A stretch of 6,916 bases of DNA from an uncultured Ruminococcus sp. (GTDB lineage Bacteria > Bacillota > Clostridia > Oscillospirales > Ruminococcaceae): positions 1-6,916 of the forward strand of contig CAMHBN010000095.1 in assembly GCA_946183385.1 (NCBI GenBank), read 5' to 3'. The translations under genes and the position numbers were made by a program. Positions within the stretch are counted from its first letter, which is position 1. Every line of letters begins with the position of its first letter. Under the pieces are notes generated by a model, which was not told the origin of the DNA, ran no database searches, and was given only the letters and a program-made list of their open reading frames with translations. Positions 1 through 5,080 of this stretch are shown here, piece after piece.

Positions 1-676
1 TGATGAGAGTGTCGCACTTCTCGAGGAGGTTTGAGATAACGTTGAGCTTGTCAGCGACCTTAGCGCCGCCGAGGATAGCTACGAACGGTCTCTCGGGAAC
101 CTCAACAGCGTTGCCGAGGTACTGGATCTCCTTCTGCATGAGGTAGCCTACAGCAGTCTCCTTAACGAAAGCTGTAACGCCTGCTGTGGAAGCGTGAGCA
201 CGGTGAGCCGAGCCGAAAGCGTCCATAACGAAAACCTCGCCGTCAACGAGAGCTGCGAGCTCCTTGGAGAACTCCTCGCCGTTCTTTGTCTCCTCGTTGC
301 CGCGGAAACGTGTGTTCTCGAGAACAACGATCTCGCCGTCCTTCATAGCTGCAACAGCCTTCTTGGCATTCTCGCCTACGACTGTATCGTCAGCAGCGAA
401 AGTTACCTTTGTGCTTACGAGCTCAGCAAGTCTTGCAGCAGCGGGAGCGAGAGAGAACTTAGCCTCGGGTCCGTTCTTGGGCTTGCCGAGGTGCGAGCAG
501 AGAACTACCTTCGCACCGTTCTCAACGAGCTTGTTGATAGTGGGAAGTGCAGCCTGTATACGGTTGTCGTTAGTGATAACGCCGTCCTTCATGGGAACGT
601 TGAAATCTACTCTTACGAGCACCTTTCTGCCCTTTACGTTGATGTCTTCTACGGTCACCTTGTTTAATCCTGCCAT
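1..676 (-). CDS. pgk: Phosphoglycerate kinase, N-terminal 225 residues (runs off left edge)
   Basis: Phosphoglycerate kinase transfers phosphate between 1,3-bisphosphoglycerate and ADP in cytoplasmic glycolysis. The visible part is the N-terminal, 3-phosphoglycerate-binding domain: RVDFNVP at residues 22-28, DNRI at 37-40, SHLGKP at 61-66, LENTRF at 119-124, [12 protein letters not shown] at 152-163, then GGAKV at 203-207 at the start of the hinge toward the nucleotide domain. These basic and substrate-binding motifs are all intact. The family is about 390-400 residues, so roughly 170 residues lie beyond the left edge. The ATG at 676-674 is preceded by AAAGGACG (692-685) at a good distance, which fixes the start. 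Codon choice is strongly biased to a few C- and T-ending codons plus AAG and GAG, as expected of a highly expressed glycolytic gene. It reads divergently from the neighbouring operon and has its own promoter. Confidence 0.97.
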   Translation of the reverse strand, partial: MAGLNKVTVEDINVKGRKVLVRVDFNVPMKDGVITNDNRIQAALPTINKLVENGAKVVLCSHLGKPKNGPEAKFSLAPAAARLAELVSTKVTFAADDTVVGENAKKAVAAMKDGEIVVLENTRFRGNEETKNGEEFSKELAALVDGEVFVMDAFGSAHRAHASTAGVTAFVKETAVGYLMQKEIQYLGNAVEVPERPFVAILGGAKVADKLNVISNLLEKCDTLI

Positions 677-755
677 TGGTATGACGTCCTTTCATAATAA
701 AATAAACGAATTCAGTAGGTTGTTAAAATCATAACGATCTATACAACACATTTAT

Positions 756-784
756 ATTTTACACTATCCCGAGGATTTTTTCAA
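756..784 (-). promoter_or_regulatory. Sigma-A-type promoter for pgk
   Basis: On the minus strand, TTGAAA (784-779) and TAAAAT (761-756) are separated by exactly 17 bases, close to the sigma-A consensus. Transcription would begin near 749, giving an untranslated leader of about 73 bases before the pgk ATG. The leader is AT-rich and I see no riboswitch-like or terminator-like fold in it. The match is by eye only. Confidence 0.7.
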
Positions 785-995
785 GTCTTTTCCCATATTT
801 TTTTCTTAATATTGTATTAATAACGCAATAATCGGAAAGCTTTAAGCCTTTAGCCATCAGCTCAGAGTATCTGTTGCCTGCTTCTTGTATGCGGGCGGCT
901 GAACGCCGCCCCTACAAATAATCGCCGAATGTGATAACCTCGGCTAACGGCTTATGACTTATAAAAAACAAGCATACCGCTTACAAAAATTATAC
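785..995. other. Intergenic region between divergent promoters, no gene seen
   Basis: This stretch lies between the leftward pgk promoter and the rightward operon promoter. No open frame with a ribosome binding site is visible on either strand. The left part (about 785-840) is AT-rich with T runs. The middle holds a GC-rich palindrome, listed separately. The right part (about 950-995) becomes AT-rich again just upstream of the -35 box of the operon promoter. A weak 5-bp inverted repeat, GCCGA/TCGGC at 924-944, has an 11-base loop and no T-tract, so I do not call it a terminator. Confidence 0.6.
890..917. repeat. GC-rich palindrome, possible interspersed repeat element
   Basis: A perfect 7-bp inverted repeat, GGGCGGC (893-899) and GCCGCCC (905-911), encloses the 5-base loop TGAAC. 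It is followed by CTACAA (912-917), with no T-tract on the plus side; the minus strand reads TTGTAGGGGCGGC into the stem. It is far more GC-rich than its AT-rich surroundings. From memory, palindromes of the GTAGGGGCGGC...GCCGCCC type occur in many copies between genes of gut Clostridia, so this is probably a REP-like or small non-autonomous element. Only one copy is in this window, so repetition cannot be shown here. It is too far from the pgk start, and lies on the wrong side, to be a pgk terminator. Confidence 0.45.
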
Positions 996-1024
996 TTGAC
1001 AACACTGCCCTGCGGTGGTACAAT
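996..1024 (+). promoter_or_regulatory. Near-consensus sigma-A promoter for the rightward operon
   Basis: TTGACA (996-1001, perfect -35) and TACAAT (1019-1024, one mismatch to TATAAT) are separated by 17 bases. Transcription would start near 1031, about 40 bases before the ATG at 1072. It is the strongest promoter match on the plus strand that I see and the only evident one for the genes from 1072 onward. Confidence 0.8.
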
Positions 1025-1057
1025 AGCACCATAGTTTATTTTTTCGGAGCCGTCTGC

Positions 1058-1063
1058 GGGAGG
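1058..1063 (+). promoter_or_regulatory. Ribosome binding site that fixes the start at 1072
   Basis: GGGAGG (1058-1063) stands 8 bases before the ATG at 1072. A longer in-frame reading from GTG at 1063 is possible, but that GTG begins inside the binding site itself and has no site of its own at the right distance, so 1072 is preferred. Confidence 0.8.
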
Positions 1064-1071
1064 TGTGCCCT

Positions 1072-1467
1072 ATGCCCGAATGTATAAAGATAATACCACG
1101 GGCAAAGCTGACCCGCATCGCCGACCTCACCGAGCGCTCGCCCGAATGGAACGAGCACCTCAAGCTCCTGTCCGCCGAGGGCTGCCTCTGCATAATGCAC
1201 GGCGATGACGATCCGCACGATAAATACTACCTGATACTGTTCGACTTCCCGAACCGTTTCAGGAGCTTCAACGGCGACCTCGAAGTGACTGATAATGAGG
1301 TCAGGCTGATAACAGCGGATACGGGCTACGTCTTCACTGTGACGGACAGCGAGCTCACAAGCGCTAAGGAAGCCGAGCTCAAAGGGCAGCTTCACTCGCT
1401 GATGGCGCTGCTCGAGGCGGAAAACGCACTGTCGAACTACCTTAACAATAACGATAACAACAGGTGA
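1072..1467 (+). CDS. Hypothetical protein, 131 residues
   Basis: I do not recognise this protein. It is small, probably cytoplasmic and soluble: no signal peptide and no membrane segment. It is acidic, with clusters such as HGDDDPHD near residues 44-51, followed by the hydrophobic-aromatic strand KYYLILFDFP (about 52-61). The middle alternates short beta-type stretches (EVRLITADTGYVFTVTD). A helix-prone region, ELTSAKEAELKGQLHSLMALLEAENAL, lies near the C-terminus, which ends in an Asn-rich tail (NNNDNN). The overall picture is a compact alpha/beta domain with a C-terminal helix. It is the first gene after a near-consensus promoter. Its stop is 5 bases before the start of the TrpC homologue, whose ribosome binding site lies inside its last codons, so the two are translationally linked. 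A role connected with that enzyme is possible but is only inference from position. Confidence 0.8.
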   Translation: MPECIKIIPRAKLTRIADLTERSPEWNEHLKLLSAEGCLCIMHGDDDPHDKYYLILFDFPNRFRSFNGDLEVTDNEVRLITADTGYVFTVTDSELTSAKEAELKGQLHSLMALLEAENALSNYLNNNDNNR

Positions 1468-1472
1468 TATAA

Positions 1473-2255
1473 ATGAACATACTTGAAACCCTCGTTTCTG
1501 CCGCTCACGAGCGTGTCGAGACCTCAAAACAGCTGATTCCGGCCGACGAGATGAAATATATGGCTCTGTCGATGCAGGAGGACGATTTCGACTTCGAGAC
1601 CGCACTCTCCAAGAAAGGGCTCGCGTTCATCGCGGAGTGCAAGAAGGCTATGCCCGTGACAGGCGTTATCTCTCAGGGCAACCACTTCGTTGAGACTGCC
1701 GCCGAGCTTGAGACTGCGGGTGCGGACTGCCTGTCGGTAGTCACCGAGCCCAAGTGGTTCCTCGGCTGCCGCGACCATCTCCGCCTGATAGTGAACGAGG
1801 TGTCGATACCCTGCCTGCGCAAGGAGGCAGTAGTCGATGAGTACATGATATATGAAGCAAAAATAATGGGAGCTAAGGCTGTACTGCTCATAGCTTCGCT
1901 GCTGACGGAGGACGAGCTCCGCGAATATATCAAGGTGTGCGATTCGCTCGGTATCTCGGCATTTATCGAGGTCTACACCGAGGAGGACATCAAGCGCGCC
2001 CTCAGAGCCGGAGCACGTATGATAGCGGTTGACAACCGCGACCTCAACGACTGCTCCGTCGATATGGAGAACTGCCTGCGCCTCAGAAAAACTGTACCGA
2101 GCGACGTCATCTATATCGCGGAGGGCGGTATCTCGACGCCCGAATACATACAGCGTCTGCGTGATGCAGGCGTTGACGCTGTCATTGTCGGTACTGCTCT
2201 TATGCAGGCTGAGGACAGGACCGCAAAGCTCCACGAGCTGCGCGGCAGAAAGTAA
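1473..2255 (+). CDS. trpC: Divergent indole-3-glycerol phosphate synthase family protein (TrpC-like)
   Basis: This is a TIM-barrel protein of the TrpC family, which converts CdRP to indole-3-glycerol phosphate in tryptophan synthesis. Its 260 residues are normal family length. Recognisable strands are FIAECKKAMP (52-61), SVVTEPKWF (88-96), CLRKEAVVDEYMIYEAK (114-130), AFIEVYTEEDI (163-173), AVDNRDL (185-191), AEGGIS (216-221) and VIVGTALM (237-244). The residues matching the catalytic pair E/K (E55, K57), the general acid K (K94), the general base E (E166) and R189 are kept. Several usual residues are changed: M60 for the Ser of the ASPS motif, D187 for the first Asn of NNRDL, G218 for the Ser of ESGI, and TA (241-242) for ES of VGES. 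No other trp gene is nearby. AGGTGA (1462-1467), overlapping the previous stop, is the ribosome binding site for the ATG at 1473. It could be a working TrpC or a relative with a shifted substrate. Confidence 0.85.
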   Translation: MNILETLVSAAHERVETSKQLIPADEMKYMALSMQEDDFDFETALSKKGLAFIAECKKAMPVTGVISQGNHFVETAAELETAGADCLSVVTEPKWFLGCRDHLRLIVNEVSIPCLRKEAVVDEYMIYEAKIMGAKAVLLIASLLTEDELREYIKVCDSLGISAFIEVYTEEDIKRALRAGARMIAVDNRDLNDCSVDMENCLRLRKTVPSDVIYIAEGGISTPEYIQRLRDAGVDAVIVGTALMQAEDRTAKLHELRGRK

Positions 2256-2265
2256 GACTGAATAT

Positions 2266-2290
2266 AGGGCGCATTCCGTGCGCCCTTTTT
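2266..2290 (+). terminator. Intrinsic terminator after the TrpC homologue
   Basis: AGGGCGCA (2266-2273) and TGCGCCCT (2279-2286) form a perfect 8-bp stem with the loop TTCCG, followed directly by T residues to 2290. It begins 10 bases after the TrpC stop. The next gene's ribosome binding site starts only 5 bases after the T-tract, and I see no promoter in between. Downstream genes must therefore depend on read-through or on a promoter inside the TrpC gene. Confidence 0.85.
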
Positions 2291-2294
2291 CGTT

Positions 2295-2300
2295 AAGGAG
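2295..2300 (+). promoter_or_regulatory. Ribosome binding site that fixes the start at 2308
   Basis: AAGGAG (2295-2300) lies 7 bases before the ATG at 2308. The reading frame stays open upstream to 2029 inside the TrpC gene, but that extension would cross the terminator and has no binding site, and the P-loop protein begins naturally at 2308. Confidence 0.85.
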
Positions 2301-2307
2301 ACAGTAT

Positions 2308-2787
2308 ATGGCAAAGGTAATAATGCTCTGCGGCAGGCTGTGCAGCGGCAAGTCCACTTATGCGGCGAGGCTCAGGGACGAGCTCGGCGCGGTGATACTC
2401 TCCGTGGACGAGCTGATGATCGCCCTGCTCGGCAGGGAAACGGGCGACAAGCACGATGAATACGTCCGCCGCGCCAAGGGCTACCTACACGCAAAGGCAG
2501 CTGATATCGCCCGCGCAGGTACAGATGTGGTGCTCGACGAGGGCTTCTGGTCACGCTCTGAAAGAGATGAGGCGAGGAAGTATTTCGCCGCGCAGGATAT
2601 GGAATGCGAGCTCCGCTATCTCCGCATCTCCGACGAGGAGTGGTCGCGGCGCGTAGACAAGCGCAATGCTGAGGTCGCGGCGGGACGCTCCGATGCCTAC
2701 TTCGTGGACGACGGGCTGAGAGCGAAATTCATCTCGCTGTTTGAAGAGCCTGCCGAAGGCGAAGCCGACGCTGTCATAGAGGTGTGA
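2308..2787 (+). CDS. Small P-loop NTPase, AAA_33/zeta-like kinase family
   Basis: A 159-residue cytoplasmic protein with the fold signature of small P-loop phosphotransferases. It begins with a beta strand, VIMLCG, then Walker A GRLCSGKST (9-17). LSVDEL (31-36) supplies the acidic residue that in this family contacts the acceptor substrate. DVVLDEGFWSRSERDEAR (73-90) is the usual Walker B-like strand plus the following helix. RRVDKRN (114-120) resembles the Arg-rich lid that closes over ATP. This arrangement is seen in AAA_33 proteins, chloramphenicol phosphotransferase-like and gluconate-kinase-like enzymes, so ATP-dependent phosphorylation of a small molecule or nucleotide is likely, but the acceptor cannot be read from the sequence. 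No antitoxin-like partner is adjacent, which argues against a zeta toxin. Its stop is 1 base before the next ATG, so it is co-translated with the methyltransferase gene. Confidence 0.8.
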   Translation: MAKVIMLCGRLCSGKSTYAARLRDELGAVILSVDELMIALLGRETGDKHDEYVRRAKGYLHAKAADIARAGTDVVLDEGFWSRSERDEARKYFAAQDMECELRYLRISDEEWSRRVDKRNAEVAAGRSDAYFVDDGLRAKFISLFEEPAEGEADAVIEV

Positions 2788-2788
2788 A

Positions 2789-3589
2789 ATGGCTGTATTA
2801 AAGGAAATATCCGACCTCCGCGCTCCGGAGCTCGTCCCCTATACTGATACCTCGGAGCTCGAGCTGCTCCGTGAGGAAGTATTCGTCGCGGAGAGCCCGA
2901 AGGTCATCCGCACGGCGCTCGACTGCGGGTACGAGGCTGTATCCATGCTCGTCGAGGACAAGTACGTTGCGGGACAGGCTGCGGACATAATTGCCCGCGT
3001 CGGCGATATCCCCGTATTTCACGGGAGCTCCGCGGCGCTTGCCGAGCTGACGGGCTACAAGCTCACGCAGGGAGTGCTCGCGGCGATGAAGCGCCCTCCC
3101 CTGCCCGATATCGGCGGTATACTGCGGAATTCTTACCGAATTGCACTGCTCGAGAACATAATGAACCAGACCAACACAGGCGCGATATTCCGTTCGGCGG
3201 CGGCTCTCGGCTTCGATGCGGTGCTGCTCACGGACGGTTGCAGCGACCCGCTTTTCCGCCGCTCCGTGCGCGTAAGTATGGGCACTGTCTTTCAGATACC
3301 GTGGGCGTACATCAGCGGAAGCTCGCCCGAATATATACGTTCTCTCCGTGAGAGCGGCTTCGTGACGGCGGCTATGGCTCTGAGAAGCGACACCGTCACC
3401 ATCGACGACCCGCGTGTTACAGGCGCGGAGAAGCTCGCTGTCGTGCTCGGTACGGAGGGCGACGGACTGCTCGACTCAACGATAGGCGAGTGCGACTACA
3501 CGATAAAAATTCCGATGTCTCACGGCGTTGATTCGCTCAACGTCGCCGCTGCCAGCGCCGTCGCGTTCTGGCAGCTCGGCAGACACTGA
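2789..3589 (+). CDS. TrmH-family (SPOUT) RNA 2'-O-methyltransferase
   Basis: Members of this family methylate the 2'-hydroxyl of specific tRNA or rRNA riboses using S-adenosylmethionine. The 266-residue protein has an N-terminal L30e-like RNA-binding region (about 30-100; note VFVAESPKVIRTAL at 31-44 and GVLAAMKRP at 95-103) and a C-terminal SPOUT knot domain (about 115-266). The three SPOUT motifs are clear: NTGAIFRSA (129-137) with the catalytic-type Arg135 and its Asn129, VLGTEGDGL (219-227), and IPMSHGVDSLNVAAASAVAFW (241-261). These form the trefoil knot and SAM pocket, and the usual active form is a dimer. Nothing is missing. The target nucleotide cannot be predicted from sequence alone, so no gene symbol is given. 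GAGGTG (2779-2784), inside the end of the preceding gene, is the ribosome binding site. The protein's by-product, SAH, is the substrate of the enzyme encoded at 4332-5039. Confidence 0.92.
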   Translation: MAVLKEISDLRAPELVPYTDTSELELLREEVFVAESPKVIRTALDCGYEAVSMLVEDKYVAGQAADIIARVGDIPVFHGSSAALAELTGYKLTQGVLAAMKRPPLPDIGGILRNSYRIALLENIMNQTNTGAIFRSAAALGFDAVLLTDGCSDPLFRRSVRVSMGTVFQIPWAYISGSSPEYIRSLRESGFVTAAMALRSDTVTIDDPRVTGAEKLAVVLGTEGDGLLDSTIGECDYTIKIPMSHGVDSLNVAAASAVAFWQLGRH

Positions 3590-3601
3590 AAGGACTAAGC
3601 T

Positions 3602-4318
3602 ATGCGTTCAATTCTCATCGTCAACGACGACGGCATAAATGCGGAGGGGCTGATACGCCTTGCCGTGCTCGCGAAGGAGCTCGGCGAGGTGTGGGTGGTC
3701 GCTCCCGACGGACAGCGGAGCGCCGCTTCCCACGCAATTTCGCTTCACGACTCTGTAGACGTATATCCGCACGAATTCCCGGTTGAGGGTGTGCGGGCGT
3801 ACACGTGCAGCGGCACTCCCGCAGACTGCGTCCGCGTGGGAGCTCTCAGCATAATGCCGCACAAGCCCGACGTAGTGCTTTCGGGCATAAATGCGGGGCT
3901 GAATGTCGCAACGGACATACAGTATTCGGGCACTGCGGGAGCCGCTTTCGAGGGAGCTTTTCAGGGCTGCCTTTCCATCGCGGTATCCGAAGGAGTGAAG
4001 TCATGCGGCGAGGTCGCGGAGAGGTATCTCCCCGAAATACTCGAGGAGCTGATTGAGCAGAAGCTCGGCTACGGGCAGATTTTCAACGTCAATATCCCCG
4101 CCTGTCCGCTCTCGGAGTTCAAGGGGATACTGCAGGACAGAGCCGTTTCGCACGGTATGTTCTACCGCGACAGATACAAGAAAATCGCCGATCTGCCAAA
4201 CGGCGGCGTGCGGCTCGAGGTGGACGGACAGTACAACGAGGACTGCGAGCCTGATACGGATTTCCGCGCGGTGGTCGAGAACTACATCTCGATAGGTATC
4301 GTGAACAACATAAACTGA
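3602..4318 (+). CDS. surE: 5'/3'-nucleotidase SurE
   Basis: SurE is a metal-dependent cytoplasmic phosphatase that hydrolyses nucleoside 5'- and 3'-monophosphates and, in some species, short polyphosphate. At 238 residues it is slightly shorter than the common 245-265. The diagnostic N-terminal NDDG is at 8-11. The PDGQRSAASHAIS block is at 35-47, CSGTPADCV at 69-77, and the long signature SGINAGLNVATDIQYSGT runs from 94 to 111, followed by AGAAFEG. The metal ligands expected from E. coli SurE (Asp, Asp, Ser, Asn) correspond to D9, D10, S40 and N97, all present, so the enzyme should be active. AAAGGA (3589-3594), overlapping the previous stop, precedes the ATG by 7 bases. It lies 12 bases after the methyltransferase gene and 13 before the nucleosidase gene, so it is clearly co-transcribed. 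The pairing with a methyltransferase and MTAN fits nucleotide housekeeping. Confidence 0.96.
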   Translation: MRSILIVNDDGINAEGLIRLAVLAKELGEVWVVAPDGQRSAASHAISLHDSVDVYPHEFPVEGVRAYTCSGTPADCVRVGALSIMPHKPDVVLSGINAGLNVATDIQYSGTAGAAFEGAFQGCLSIAVSEGVKSCGEVAERYLPEILEELIEQKLGYGQIFNVNIPACPLSEFKGILQDRAVSHGMFYRDRYKKIADLPNGGVRLEVDGQYNEDCEPDTDFRAVVENYISIGIVNNIN

Positions 4319-4331
4319 CGGAGGGAAAAAT

Positions 4332-5039
4332 ATGAAGAAAATAGGCATTATCGGAGCTATGGACGAAGAGGTCGAGAAGCTCATTGCACAGGCGGACATA
4401 ACCGTCGAGGAGACGGTCGCGGGTATGCGCTTCCGCTCGGGCAGGCTTGCGGACACGGACGTTGTCATCGTCAAGTGCGGCATGGGCAAGGTCAACGCGG
4501 GTATATGTGCGCAGCTTCTCATCAGCCGATTCAGCGCGACCCACATCATAAACACCGGCTTCGCGGGAGCTCTCTCGCCCGAGCTCGCTATAGGAAATAT
4601 CGTGGTCTCCACCGAGGCTGTACAGCACGATTTCGACATCTCTGCTCTCGGAGCAGAAAAGGGCGAGGTCATCACTGGGCTCGTTGCCATTCCCGCGGAC
4701 AGGGAGCTTGTGAGCTCCGCGTGCAGGGTCATTGCGGACACTCTCCCCGATGTGAATGTGCTCGCGGGACGTATTTGCAGCGGCGACCAGTTCATCTCCG
4801 ACAGAGCCGCCAAGGAGCGCATTGTCGCGGACTTCGGCGGGCTGTGCTGCGAAATGGAGGGAGCGGCGGTCGCGCAGGTGTGCACGCTCAATAATGTGCC
4901 ATTCCTGATACTGCGCGCGGTGTCGGATTCAGCCGACGAGAGCGCGGGCGAGGACTTCAATTTCAGCCTCTTCCAGAGCTCGGTCGCCGAGGAATTCGCA
5001 GCCGCGATAATAAAGCTCGTCTCAGCAATAACGGAATGA
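4332..5039 (+). CDS. mtnN: 5'-methylthioadenosine/S-adenosylhomocysteine nucleosidase
   Basis: MTAN (Pfs) cleaves the N-glycosidic bond of MTA and SAH, releasing adenine plus methylthioribose or S-ribosylhomocysteine. It relieves product inhibition of SAM-dependent enzymes and feeds methionine recovery. The 235-residue length is typical. GIIGAMDEEV (5-14) carries the active-site Glu; CGMGKVNAG (49-57) and INTGFAGAL (73-81) form the phosphorylase-type core; SGDQFI (150-155) is the purine-side loop; CEMEGAAVAQV (173-183) supplies E176, which contacts ribose; and RAVSDSAD (195-202) supplies the general acid D199. All match the E. coli enzyme pattern (E12, E174, D197). GGAGGG (4320-4325) lies 6 bases before the ATG. 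It is the last gene of the run and is followed at once by a terminator. No luxS is in the window, so a link with autoinducer-2 cannot be judged. Confidence 0.96.
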   Translation: MKKIGIIGAMDEEVEKLIAQADITVEETVAGMRFRSGRLADTDVVIVKCGMGKVNAGICAQLLISRFSATHIINTGFAGALSPELAIGNIVVSTEAVQHDFDISALGAEKGEVITGLVAIPADRELVSSACRVIADTLPDVNVLAGRICSGDQFISDRAAKERIVADFGGLCCEMEGAAVAQVCTLNNVPFLILRAVSDSADESAGEDFNFSLFQSSVAEEFAAAIIKLVSAITE

Positions 5040-5046
5040 AACAAAG

Positions 5047-5080
5047 AAAGCCGAAGGACGTGAAGTCCCTCGGCTTTTTC
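5047..5080. terminator. Bidirectional intrinsic terminator between converging genes
   Basis: AAAGCCGA (5047-5054) pairs with TCGGCTTT (5070-5077). Inside, after one A-C mismatch, GGAC (5056-5059) pairs with GTCC (5065-5068) around the loop GTGAA. On the plus strand the stem runs into TTTTTC, ending the mtnN operon. On the minus strand it runs into a TTTCTTTGTTTC tract, so it can also end the HD-GYP gene, whose stop at 5083-5081 sits just before it. Confidence 0.85.

Noticed and set aside
712..732. A six-codon reading frame (minus strand, ATG at 732-730, TGA at 714-712) in the pgk leader
   Set aside because: No ribosome binding site precedes it, it contains no run of regulatory codons, and no alternative hairpins accompany it, so a leader-peptide role is not supported.
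194..734. Two overlapping plus-strand open frames of about 157 residues opposite pgk
   Set aside because: They are antisense to a fully convincing PGK reading frame and have Ser/Leu-rich composition without motifs.
924..944. GCCGA/TCGGC inverted repeat as a terminator
   Set aside because: Only 5 bp with an 11-base loop and no T-tract, and no gene ends nearby.
1014..1030. GGTG (1014-1017) and CACC (1027-1030) as a dyad around the -10 box, a possible operator
   Set aside because: Four-base arms with a 9-base spacer are too short to separate from chance. It would need conservation in relatives or a footprint.
1524..2357. A 277-residue open frame on the minus strand opposite the TrpC homologue
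   Set aside because: It is antisense to a recognised gene and also crosses the terminator and the start of the kinase gene. No motif and no ribosome binding site.
2308..2787. Zeta-type toxin of a toxin-antitoxin pair
   Set aside because: The fold is related, but there is no small antitoxin gene next to it and it is co-translated with a housekeeping methyltransferase.
4001..5044. A 347-residue open frame on the minus strand opposite surE and mtnN
   Set aside because: It spans parts of two well-supported plus-strand genes, has low-complexity Ser/Ala composition, and shows no motif or start signal.
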